64,000 nt of DNA, taken from NCBI RefSeq assembly GCF_037893015.1, contig NC_133666.1, positions 2,571,467-2,635,466 of the forward strand, read 5' to 3'. Source of the stretch: Macrotis lagotis (taxonomy: Eukaryota; Chordata; Mammalia; Peramelemorphia; Peramelidae). How positions within the stretch are numbered: position 1 is the stretch's first letter; every line of letters starts with the position of its first letter. Shown piece by piece: positions 21,928 through 32,400 of the stretch. The position numbers were made by a program, and so were the translations under genes. The notes under the pieces were generated by a model that worked only from the letters and a program-made list of their open reading frames with translations, was not told the origin of the DNA and searched no databases.

Positions 21928-24242
21928 AAAAAAACCAAGGGGGCGGAGCCAAGATGGCAACAAGAAAGGATCGAGTCTTAGGCGCTCTCTGATAAAACTT
22001 CTAAACTAAGGACTCTAACTAAACTTTCGAGAGACAGAACCCACAAAGGGACCCAGAAAGGCAGTTCTCCTACTCAAGGTAACTTGGAAAAGAGCAGAAA
22101 GGCTCTGCTCCCCGGGGTCAGAGAGGCGGCCCACCAGAGGGGTGGTCCACCAGAGCGAAAGAACTTCAGCCTCCCGGAGGCAGCCCCAGGGCCCTGGGAG
22201 CCATGGCTCACAGCTGCGGGGGAGTTTCCTGAGCTACACTCCGGGGAGCACCGGGCACAAAGTGGGGGAACAGTGGGGGACCTCTGCCAGAGGGAGCACG
22301 TGGGGCCCACCCCTCAGGGCACACAGCAAGCAGCTTGGTCATTCAGCAGCCCAGATCCAGGAACAGAAGCAGGCGGAGCCGGTAAGCAGGAGACCCCAGG
22401 GCATGAGCCCATTGAGCTGAGGGAAGGGAGTGAAGAGAGACTGCAGTGCTCTGTCCTCTGCCCCTGGAACAGGACTCTGGGGCTCTGAACACATTCAGAT
22501 ACTGATCGCAGTCTAGGCCCCCCCCCCCACAGAACAGCAGGGCCCCCTCCACCTCAGCCCGGTGGCAGAGGGGGGCACATATGGTTATTCATGACCAGGA
22601 GGGAGGACAGAGCCTCACACACTGAGACCCTTGTGGGAGTGCCCCAAAAGCTCAGGAAGCACCCCAAAACAGGCTTAGGCTGGGAAAATGAGCAAGCAGA
22701 GAAAAAAAGAGGAACACCATTGAGAAATACATTATCTATGATCCCAAGAAGGATCAATATACTCAGTCTGAAGATGAGGAAACACAAACTCCTGCATCTA
22801 AAGACTTCCAGAAAAACAGAAACTGGGATCAGGCAATGACAGACCTCAAAAAAGACTTTGAAAATCAAATGAGGGAGTTAGAAGAAAAACTGGGAAAAGA
22901 AATGAGAGAGATGCAGGAAAAACATGAAAATGAAGTTAGCAGCTTAGTCAAGGAAATCCAAAAAAAAAAATGCTGAAGAAAACAGCATGCTAAAAACCAG
23001 CTTGGGTCAAATGGATAAAACAGTTCAAAAAGTTATTGAGGAGAAGAATGCTTTAAAAAGCAAAATTGGCCAGATGGAAAAAGAGATAAGAAAACTCTCT
23101 GAGAACAAATCCTTCAGAAAAAGAATAGAATTCAAGGAGATTGATTAATTTACCAGAAATCAGGAATCAATACTTCAAAACCAAAAAAATGAAAAATTAG
23201 AAAAAAATGTGAAATATCTCATTGACAAAACAACTGATATGGAAAACAGACTTAGGAAAGATAATTTAAAAATTATTGGAATACCTTAAAGTCATGATCA
23301 GGAAAAGAGCCTTGACATCATTTTCAAAGAATTACTACAGGAAAATTGCCCTGATATTCTAGAAGCAGAGGGCAAAATAGAAATGGAGAGAATCCACCGA
23401 TCCCCCTGAGAAAGAGATCCCAAAAAACCAACCCCAGAACTCCTAAGTCAAAGAGAAAATATTACAAGCAGCCAGAAGGACACAGTTCCAATATCATGGA
23501 GCTGCAGTCAGGATCACACAGGACTTAGCAGCAACTACATTGGAAGCTTGTACGGCTTGGAAGAATATGCTGGAAGGCCAAAGAGCTTAGAATGCAGCCA
23601 AGAATGAACTACCCAGCAAGGCTGAATGTCCTCTTCCAGGGAAAAAGATGGACTTTCAATGAACCAGGGGAATTTCAAATGTTCCTGTTGGAATGGCCAG
23701 AGCTGAACAGAAGGTTTGATCTTCAGATACAGGATTCAGGTGAAGCATGGAGATTGGAGGAGAGGGGGGAAATATGAGGGATTTAATGAGGATGAACTGC
23801 ATGTATAGAAAAATGATACTGATAATATTCATATGAACCATCTCAGTTAATAGAGCAGGTAGAGGGAGCTTTTATAGTTGAAGCACAGGAGAAAGCTGAA
23901 TTCGAAGATAAAATATGGTGTAAAAATGGAGTCAATAGGAAAAAAAGGGAAATGGAATGGGAGAAAGAAAAAGGAGAGGGGGAATAGTCCAAGATATTTC
24001 ACATAATAAGATTTTTTTTTTATTACAATGAGCTATTGCAATGATATGGAAGGGGAGAGGCAAGGGGGAATGAGGGAACCTTTGCTCTCATCAGAAATGG
24101 CTAGGAAAGGAAACAGCAAATATACTCAATGGGGTATAGACATCTGGAGTAAGAAGGGGGGGAGCAGGGGGAAGGGGTGGAGATGTGAATAAAGGAGGAG
24201 AGGATGGACCATGGGGGGAGAGTGGTCAGATATAACACATTT

Positions 24243-24400
24243 TCTTTTTTACTTCTTGCAAGGGGCTGGGATTGGATGGCCTGCCCAGGACCATAGGGCC
24301 AGGTGGATTCTGGGCCTAAGGGGTGGTATGGGGGCTCAGGGCTCCTTGGCCCCGGGACCAGGGATCTGTCTGCTGTGCCACTCAGCGACCCTACAGCAAA
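24243..24400 (-). repeat. Diverged SINE block 1 in HAL1 3' region (shared with the 12.6-15.1 kb copy)
   Basis: TTGCAAGGGGCTGGGATTGG, GGCCTGCCCAGGACCATAGG, to TGTGCCACTCAGCGACCC. Its left junction (GATATAACACATTTT) is the same as in the other HAL1. Confidence 0.75.
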
Positions 24401-24606
24401 GTCAGAGTGAAAGGAGAGAGAAAACATAGTACATGGTAGTGGAGAAATAAGAAAGGAGGGAGTTGCGATCAGCAATGGCAATGGTGGAAAAATATGGAAA
24501 TATTGGGAGGGTTGGGAAATGGAATCTTTTGCGATGGACTTATCATAAAGAATGCGATCCACCCATGACAGAGTTGGTGGTGTTGGAACAAAGACTGAAG
24601 CACATT

Positions 24607-24985
24607 TTTTATTATTATTATTATTATTTAGGGGAGGGTGCAGGGAAAATGGGGCTGGGTGGCCTGCCTGGGGCCACATAGCAGGGTGATCTTTGGGTGT
24701 CTGAGGCCGGATTTGGACCTGGGTGCTCCTGGCTCAAGGGCCAATGCTCTGTCTGCCACCCAGCCACCCATAGTATTATTACTATTTTATTTTATTTTAT
24801 TTTGGGTCTTTTTTTTCCTTCCTTTTGGTTTTTGAAGGGCAGTGGGGATCAGGTGGCTTGCATGTCACATGGCTGGGTGATTGTTGGGTGTACAGGGCCA
24901 GATGTGGGCTCGGGTGCTCGTGGCTCCAGGGCTAGTGCTTCGTCCATTGCGCCACCTGGCCATACCTACAATTATTACTATTTTT
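24607..24985 (-). repeat. Two further diverged GC-rich SINE blocks in tandem
   Basis: Blocks at about 24607-24775 and 24776-24985 carry the antisense SINE layout: GGCCTGCCTGGGGCCACATA, GTCTGAGGCCGGATTTGGAC, then ATTGCGCCACCTGGCC. Each is preceded by ATT/TTTTA simple repeats. They are absent at the matching place in the HAL1 at 12.6-15.1 kb. Confidence 0.7.
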
Positions 24986-25154
24986 TTATTTTAATTTTTT
25001 TTCTCTCCCCTTTACTTTATTGCTCAAGCAAGTCTATATTCATGGGGGGGAGGGGGTATTTCGTTTACTCTTAAACAAGAATATTTTATTAATGTAAAAA
25101 AAACCCATTTGTACAAAATGAGAATAAAAAAAATAAAATTAAAAAAAAACCAAG

Positions 25155-26105
25155 ACAAAAGCAGAGGGAGGGTTGGTGCATGATCTTCTGTTTGCAGATG
25201 ACTGTGACCTCAATGCAGCCGCTGAGCTGCAACAAATTACGGATCGATTCTCTGCTACTTGTGCTCATTTTGACCTAACACCAAGAAAACCCAGGTGCTC
25301 CATACGCCAGCACCACCCCATCCAGATGTGGACAGCAAATGGAGAAGTTGGGAGGACTATGGAGAATTTCACTTAGCTGGGCAGTGTCCTTTCCAAGGAG
25401 GTTCACATTGACAATGAGGTTGACACTCGCATTGCCAGAGCTAGCTCAGGATTTGGGAGGCTGAAAAAGAAGGTGTGGGAGAGAAGAGGTATTAGACTGA
25501 CTACTAAACTGAAGATCTACTGAGCTCTTGTGCCGGCCTCATTGCTATCTGCCTGTGAAACCTGAACACTCTACCAGGGCCATGTCAGGAAACGGAATGG
25601 CTTCCATTTCAATTGTCTTAAGAAGATTCTGCAGATCCCCTGGCAGGAGAAAGTACCAGACACTGAGGGCCTTTATCAAGTTAAACTTCTTGGTATTCCA
25701 ACATTACTATAGAGAGGGCAACTCCAATAGTCTGGGCATGCTGATAGAATGCCAGAAATATGCTTATGGAAAACTCGAACAGGACAAGCACTCAGAAGGG
25801 GGTCAGAAGAACTGATACCAGGACACCCTGAAGGTCTCTCTTAACTTTAAGAACACTGGCCCAGGACCACCCAGCATGGTGTGCCCTCATCAGTGAGGGG
25901 GCTGCACTCTGTGAGAAGGGTAGAACAGAAGCAGCTCAAAGCAAATGTGACTTAAGTTTAGAGCGTCCACCCCAGGTATTCACATGGACTACATGTGCCT
26001 GACCTGTGGTAGAGCATTCTGAGCTCATGCTGGTCTGATCAGCCTCAGTTGGACACTGTCATTTGTTTCAAACATAGTGATGTCATTCTTTTTTTGACAA
26101 GTGTT
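25155..26105 (+). mobile_element. RTE-like LINE, part 2: RT active site to 3' end
   Basis: Resumes with VHDLLFADDCDLNAA, which holds the RT catalytic FADD box, then LQQITDRFSATCAHFDLTPR, a region matching FGRLKKKVWERRGI, and degraded thumb/connection sequence. Near the end, CLTCGRAF with a following AHAGL recalls the Cys2-type finger at the C-terminus of this LINE family. The 3' tail ATAGTGATGTCATTC is shared with the RTE-tailed SINEs in the window. Multiply broken and old. Confidence 0.75.
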
Positions 26106-26393
26106 CAAATAGTCTGATTATTCTTTATCTTCTTGATCAGTCCTCCAAATCTGTGGTTTTTCTGGTGAGGTGTTTCACCTATTCTCTTTTTTTTTCATCC
26201 TTTTTATTTTGTTTTATTATTTGTCTCATGACTTCATTGACTTCTGCTTGCTCCATTTTAATTTTCAGAGCTGTTTTCTTCCTTGAAACTCTGGATATCC
26301 TTTTCCAGGTGGTTTATTTTCTTTCTATAATTTTCTTGTCTTTCTAGAATTGTTCTAATTTTTTTTTAGTTTTTCCTTAATCTCTCTTATTTG

Positions 26394-26545
26394 CTTTTTT
26401 TTCTTTTTTTGCAAGGCAAATGGGGTTAAGTGGCTTGCCCAAGGCCACACAGCTAGGTCATTATGAAGTGCCTGAGGTCAGATTTGAACTCAGGTCCCCC
26501 TGACTCCAGGGCTGGAGCTCTATCCTCTGTGCCACCTAGCTGACC
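26394..26545 (-). repeat. Marsupial tRNA-derived SINE in L1 ORF1, antisense
   Basis: GCAAGGCAAATGGGGTTAAG through GTGCCACCTAGCTGACC, with CTCTTATTTG-type duplications at 26384 and 26546. Confidence 0.92.
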
Positions 26546-26896
26546 CTCTTATTTGGTTTTAAAAGGCTTTTTTGAGTTCCTCGATGAATTCTTTTGGAGC
26601 AGGTAGCCATGTGACATTGCTCTTTGGAGTAGGGGAGGCTTTTTGCTTCAAATTTTCCTCTGAAGACGAACTCTGCTCTTCTCTATTTTCATAGTAAAAC
26701 TTTCTATGGTTGTGTTCTTTCTAGTTTACCCACTCATTTTGACATGGTTTTTATCAGCTTTTTCTTATAGTCAGCTCCAGTATTGTGATGTGGAGGACAG
26801 TACTTCAAGAGCTTTGTCCTGGGCCCAACCTCTGGACTCCTCTCCTTCTCCAACCCCAGCTGGCACCCCTCCATGAACTGGAAATGACCTTACTCT

Positions 26897-27450
26897 TTTT
26901 TTTTTTTGCTATTAAGATTTTTCTTTTAATATCCCATGCGTTACCTTCAATGTTCGTCTATTTTCCAAAGTTTTATGTCTTACCAGATTCCATTTCCCAA
27001 CCCTCCCAGTAAGTTTTGTACTTTTTGTTCTAATAGAAGAAAAGTTGCTGGAGACAGTTTTATGCACTTTTGTTTTAAAAGAAAGCAATACAATGCCAGT
27101 GACGGGACTTGGCCATATACTCCCATATGAGAAAGGGGGGGAAGTGTACAAGCATCAGAAAACTAGTTTTGAAATATTTCATTCAATTTTATATTGGATC
27201 AGCTTTTTAATCAGTTTAAAAAAAGGTAGCAGTTGGAACTCAAAACATTTCTGTTCAGGGGAGGGGAGAGAGAAGGGAGCCCCCAAAGTGCTCAGTTCAC
27301 AATGGGATACATCAAAAGCAAACATTCAATGGTTATTTTTAAACTTTTACTACAATATAACATTAAACAGTAATTAGGTTTCTACCATTTTTTTTTTTAC
27401 CAAAAGGAAAAAAAAATCATCAATAGGAAAATAACATTGCCTCTATGTGA
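26897..27450 (-). repeat. Retroposed segment of unknown source, antisense
   Basis: Begins with a T12 run right after TGACCTTACTC and ends before TGACCTTAATG, so it looks like a poly-A retrocopy inserted on the minus strand. The ~550 bp body has no open frame and matches no repeat that I recognise. It may be a gene 3' UTR retrocopy. Confidence 0.5.
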
Positions 27451-27462
27451 CCTTAATGGATT

Positions 27463-27602
27463 TTTTTTTTGCAAGGCAATGGGGTTAAGTGACTTGCCTA
27501 AGGCCACACAGCTAGGTCATTATTAAGTGTCTGAGGCCACATTTGAACTCAGGTACTCGACTTCAGGGTTGGTGCTCTATCCACTGTGCCACCTAGCTGC
27601 CC
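27463..27602 (-). repeat. Marsupial tRNA-derived SINE, antisense
   Basis: TTTGCAAGGCAATGGGGTTA through TGTGCCACCTAGCTGCCCCC, inserted in a run of TGACCTTA targets. Confidence 0.92.
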
Positions 27603-27615
27603 CCTGACCTTACTC

Positions 27616-27776
27616 TTTTTAAAAAAAAAATTTAATTTTAATTATTTAAGTCAATAGGGTTGAGTGACTTGCCCAAGGCCACACAGCTAGGTAATTATTG
27701 GGTGTCAGAGGGCAGATTTGAACTCAGGTCCTGACCCCAGGGTCAGTACTCTGTCTACTGCACCACCTAGCTGCCC
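27616..27776 (-). repeat. Marsupial tRNA-derived SINE, antisense
   Basis: AAGTCAATAGGGTTGAGTGA through CACCACCTAGCTGCCCC, flanked on both sides by TGACCTTACTC (27605 and 27778). Confidence 0.92.
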
Positions 27777-28349
27777 CTGACCTTACTCCCTGAGTACCCT
27801 CCAGTGACTCTAACCTTCAGTCCTCCCCTCTGGCCTGGGACCAAGACCAAGAGCTCAGTTCTTCTGTAAGTGTCCACCCTGTGCCATTGTGTGCTCTCAC
27901 CAGGCATGTGCTGGTACCCTCCTGCCAGGGACACATCTCACCTGCACAGGTGGACTTGGTGACCCTTAACAGAGATTCTCCCCCCCTCCTCCCCAGATGT
28001 CTGGCATCCCACCCTGTCCAGAAGGTGAAAATTCCTATGGCTGAGGTGGAGACTACATCTCAACCTGGCTGCCTGCCACTCAGATTTACCTCTTGGTATT
28101 TCAGCCTGGAGATGGTTGCATTTCACTTATTAGCTGGGGGAACCTTGGTTCCAGCATTTTTCCTCAGATCTTCTTCAGTTGTCCCAGAAGGAACACTGTT
28201 CTGCTGCAACTTTTGTTTGTTTTTGTTGTGTTATACTTTCACTCTGAAGTGTTGGGTTTTTTTGATTTGTTAGTGGAGGAAATCTGGAAAACTTGGGAGT
28301 TTTCGGATCTACTCGACCATCTTCCCAGAATTCCCTGCCCAAAGTGATT

Positions 28350-28634
28350 TTTTTTGAGGCATGTGTCCAATTGTGTCACCCTTCCACCCCTCCTCAAAGT
28401 CCAGTGGCTCTCTAGTACTCTATTACTCCCAAGATCAAATAGAAGACCCTCCATTTGGCTTTCCAGTCTTTTTACAGTCCTAGCCTCTTTGTGTTCTTGT
28501 GTTTGGAGTGCCCTCCCACCTCACCTCTGTCTCTTGGAATCCATGGTTTCTTTTAGGGCTCAGATTAAATGATCCTTCCTTCATGAGGCCTTTCCTGGCC
28601 TCTTTGCATTCATTTAATGGCTGTGCGTGTGCGT

Positions 28635-28672
<38 letters not shown>

Positions 28673-28790
28673 TGTTTGTCCCCTTAGAATGAAAATTCCT
28701 TGAAGGGGTGGCCCTGAACACCCTTAGTTCTACTCAGAACCTTAAAGCAGGACTTGGTAAAAGCTTGCTGCTAGGCTAGGTAAGCTGATA
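28350..28790 (+). repeat. L2 LINE 3' fragment with a GT microsatellite
   Basis: CCAGTGGCTCTCTAGTACTC, GGAGTGCCCTCCCACCTCAC, TTCATGAGGCCTTTCCTGGC and AATTCCTTGAAGGGGTGG follow L2 3' order. A (GCGTGT)n(GT)n array lies at 28622-28672. Confidence 0.7.
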
Positions 28791-29019
28791 CTAAAGTCCT
28801 GGGTTTCATTCAAATAAGTTCAGTGTCCACATTCCAGGAGCTTCCTGGTCCCTCTATCATCTGCTCTAGATGTATCCCTTCCCCAGCACTGAATGTTGTT
28901 CTGGACATTCTGCTTTGAGAAGACCACTGAGCAAAAAAGATGCCCCAGAAGAAGCAGAGTTTGGTCCTGTGTTCTTGGGGTGTGCCATATAAGGAGTGAT
29001 GTCTGGGTGATCTAAGGAA

Positions 29020-29440
29020 TGGGGGAAGGAGTTCTATTTAGCCTGGAGAAAAGAAAACTCCAAGGAGAGCCTTATTGTCACATATTTAAAGGTTTCTTGG
29101 GGGAAGGGGAATTTCTCTTTATTCTGCTGGTATGCAGAAAACAGGACCAGGATAAGTGGGGAGAAGTCGGAAAGAGCCTAAGCTCTGCTCAGTGTCTGCA
29201 GAGACTTCACCAGGAGCAGGGAGAGCTGGTTCTAAGGAGGGAACTTGGTGGAAACCACAGGCTTTCGAATCCCTCTGTTGCTTCTGATGGCAGAATCAGG
29301 TCAGAGATGTGCAAGCTACAGGAAGGCAGACTTCAGATCAACTTAAGGAAGACTTTTCTAGTGTGTAGACAGGGATACTCTGATAAGAAAATGAGCCTGG
29401 CTTTTGAGTGTTTAAGCAGAGAATATCTGACAGAGGGATT
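29020..29440 (+). repeat. CR1/L3-type LINE 3' fragment
   Basis: TTTAGCCTGGAGAAAAGAAA, then CAGACTTCAGATCAACTTAA GGAAGACTTTT matches the conserved 3' end of CR1/L3 elements. A 195-codon frame starting at 29019 begins in this relic. Confidence 0.6.
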
Positions 29441-32400
29441 TGTACTAGAAAGGACCTTCAAAATCAGCAAGTTGGCTTTCTTTCTTTTCAGGGCCCAGGC
29501 CAAAAGGGAAGTGAGCAGCTGGGGCAGGCCTCGAGGTCCTAAATCCAGGACTCGGCCTCTTCTGTCAGCAATGCTCTCCAGGCCATCGCCCAGATGCCAT
29601 CTCTAAAAAGCAGAACTCTGAGATCCCTTCTGAGTCTTACCAAAGAGGATTGCTTTTAAATGTGGAAAACATAAGCAGAAGAAAAATCACCCCCACCTTT
29701 AAAACTTAGATGACATTGAATTCTGTTATAAACAATGCATGGTGTTTTTATTGGTCTTCTTTATATTGAATTCTTAGGCATGGTGCTGAATAGCCATTAA
29801 CACAGAACTATGACCAAGGAAAAAGAAATAGGGTTCTTTGTTGCTGGATTTGTTTGTTTTTCACATGTCGAATCTCACAATCACATTATTGACCATTTTA
29901 ATAAATACAAGCAGGTTTGGATTCACAGACAACAAAATACAGCATTGTTTTTTTCACATTTCATTACAGTGCATAACAGAAGGCAAGGGAAAGTATATAG
30001 TAGTATTTGATTGGGGATTGTTTGAAATTCAGACCACAGATCTAGGCTCCACCATGCAGTTTTGAACGTGATCTGTGGGAACCACAAAAGTTAGTTTCTG
30101 GTTTTTTCTTGCATTCACCCTGTTGTGTCTAGTGAGTGAGCTTGTAAAGCTAAGTCCTTGGAAGCCCTTTACCCACAGTTATTCATTCTTGGCTTAGTGT
30201 CCAGTTTGTCATAGCACTGAAATATATGCTTTGAACACCAAAAGTTTCTCTCTAGAGTTAGCAAATCAATTTTCCAGGTACCTGCTGGATTTTAAATTGT
30301 CGGAATACTTCCAGTCCAAACCTGCCTGGAAAATGCCAGCAGACGGGAAAGTGGACATAGAATGGATTACTCTAACAAAAACTCTGGAGAAGTTTTACCT
30401 CTGCCCTTTTCAGAAGTGTCAAACTCAAATTCTCCACTAGATAATCTGGCTTTCCCATTTGAGTTAAAGTCTTGGCCTGGCCCAGTTGTCATTGACTTTG
30501 ATAATAAAGCCTTGCCACTGGTTTCTTCAACCAAAACACTTCATTCTCTCAAGCTAAGGAGTGCCTCAAATACAATTCAATTCACCATGTTAAGTACCCA
30601 CTTGTGAGTGCCAGGGTTAGGCACTGGGTATAGCAGTGACAAATGACTATTCCAAAGGACCTGGAAGTCCAGAGAGGACAAGACATTTTTGAATGTGCTA
30701 GATGCCCTAGAAAATTCTCCTCATGTAGCCTGACACACTTCAGGTGGGAATGAGGAGACAAAGGAAAGACTTCTTCCAGGGGAAGGAGTTCCTTCCTGAT
30801 GGAGGTGCCACCTGACCTGGGACTCCAAGGAAAGCACATTGGCTGCTTGTGCCTTTGTTGGGAGGTGAGGGTTCTAGCTCAGGCTGAGCCCTGTCTGCCA
30901 GTTCCAAAGCTGTACACCAGGACAAAATCTGAGGATTGTAAGGGACCTTGGGGCCCACTTAGTCCAAGCCTCTCATATTACTGAGGGGGAAACTGAGGCC
31001 ACAAAAGTTTGACAAAGTAGCAGAGACAGGAGTCAGAACCTTGGCCCCAGATCCAAATTCTGCTGTACCGAGTAGTGCTCGGTAGCTGGCCCTTCCACAG
31101 GCATTTCTCTGATGCCTTTGGGAATTGATGACATGCCCATAATCACATAGAAATTTCAGAATAAATGTAGTGGTGTCATGCTCCTTTCTATTAACAAAAA
31201 ACAGACAATCACTAACTGGGTGATCTTGGACATCACTGGCCCTCAACTTTCTCATCTGCAGAAGGGGAACAAAGTCCAGAGATTATCTAGTCCAACCCCC
31301 TTATTGGAGAGAAGAATGATAGGGAAAGGACTGGGTTAGAGGTAGGCCCTCATGCTGGGTGATCTCTCTGGGTCCTGGTTCCTTTATAAAATGAAGGGGT
31401 TGGATGACCACACCCCTGAAGTCTTTTCCAACTGGACAGCTATGATTCCAGGGTGCCTTGGGGAAAATTCCTGAATGTTTCAAGAGATTTCAACAAGTGT
31501 GCTTTTTCTCCCTAGTTTGCAGGAAATAGTCTTAGAATACTAACATTAGCTATTCCCTTCTGGCAGGTAAGGGAGCCATTCTGTTTTGGTGATACTCTCT
31601 TCCTTGCTTCAAAGGACAGGTTTCTTTAAGGCTAGGTCCTTAGAAAATGGAACCAAGAACTGGAATGTTTTGTGATTATTATCATCCTCTCCCAACTTCC
31701 ATAAGAAGGGCTGGTAATGTTCTGTCACGGGAACACAGGGTCAAAGACTGAGAGTTGGAAGGACCCTCAAACCCATCTCTCTTCACTTCACTCTCCTGCC
31801 ACACCTTCATTTTACAGAGGAACTGAGCCCAGAAAATAAAATCAAGTGATTCTGTGGTCTCTGACTCACTACCTCCACCTTCACTGCAGAGAGATGACTT
31901 GAGGCCCATTGCTCTCAGCTTCCCTGTTATTCCTCATGTCTATGGGCCTCTTTCATCATAGGCTTGGAGCTGAAAGGGACCTCATAGGTCATTCAGCCCA
32001 ACCCTTCATAGAATCAGAAAACTTGTTACTCTATCCTCAATAATGCAGTTAATACTATTGGCATTAGAAGAGTAACAAAGATTTCCTTTCAAGGGAAAGG
32101 ACCGGACAGGACAGGGGCTTCTAGCAGAAGACTGATCAGGACTTGATGGAGGCAATTGGAGTTTTTCTGCTTCTACTTTTGCCTTGGAGGTAATAGAAGA
32201 GTCGAGATGATGACAGATACCCATCTTCCCTATCCAGATAAGAGGAGTGAATTCTACTTGGGGGTAAGAAGGTCAGTGTTGAACTATAGGAGACCAGCTT
32301 CTCCAAAGGCTGGGGGGAGGGGGGAAGGAGGGAGAGAGCACTTCAATTCCTGAAGATACCTAGCTCCCAGAGGGACAAAAAGTGGATAAAGTGATAAGAG

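Larger units (their letters stand above)
21940..25142 (+). mobile_element. Full-length HAL1 (ORF1-only LINE-1 relative), sense, inserted in the RTE-like LINE
   Basis: Starts GGGGCGGAGCCAAGATGGCA. About 0.75 kb of GC-rich 5' UTR precedes ORF1, whose likely ATG is at 22688. The frame shifts after about 7 codons and then gives SEDEETQTPASKDF, a long Glu/Lys-rich coiled coil (LEEKLGKEMREMQEKHENEV), an RRM-like middle and a C-terminal domain (AAVRITQDLAATTLEA, MNYPARLNVLFQGKRWTFNE) to about 23777. Several in-frame stops make it inactive. No ORF2: 1.36 kb of non-coding DNA with three antisense SINE-like blocks follows, then an A-rich tail. The target duplication AAAAAAACCAAG lies at 21928-21939 and 25143-25154. 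As in other HAL1s, an L1-encoded ORF2p presumably moved it. Confidence 0.88.
26110..28340 (-). mobile_element. L1 5' UTR plus ORF1 start, antisense, with nested insertions
   Basis: On the minus strand the right edge reads GGAATTCTGGGAAGATGGTC, a typical L1 5' end. About 550 bases of GC-rich 5' UTR follow. After the insertions come ORF1-like coiled-coil remnants (KEFIEELKKAF, ILERQENYRKKINHLEKDIQ). It stops at about 26110, where the RTE-like LINE ends, so the 3' portion is absent. It differs from the HAL1 copies and is probably an older L1 lineage. Confidence 0.7.

Noticed and set aside
24101-24679. A 192-codon minus-strand frame
   Set aside because: It spans HAL1 3' DNA and an embedded SINE, antisense to HAL1. 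No conserved protein features.
29019-29606. A 195-codon open frame
   Set aside because: It starts within a CR1/L3 3' relic, and the residues have no family resemblance. Probably a chance frame.
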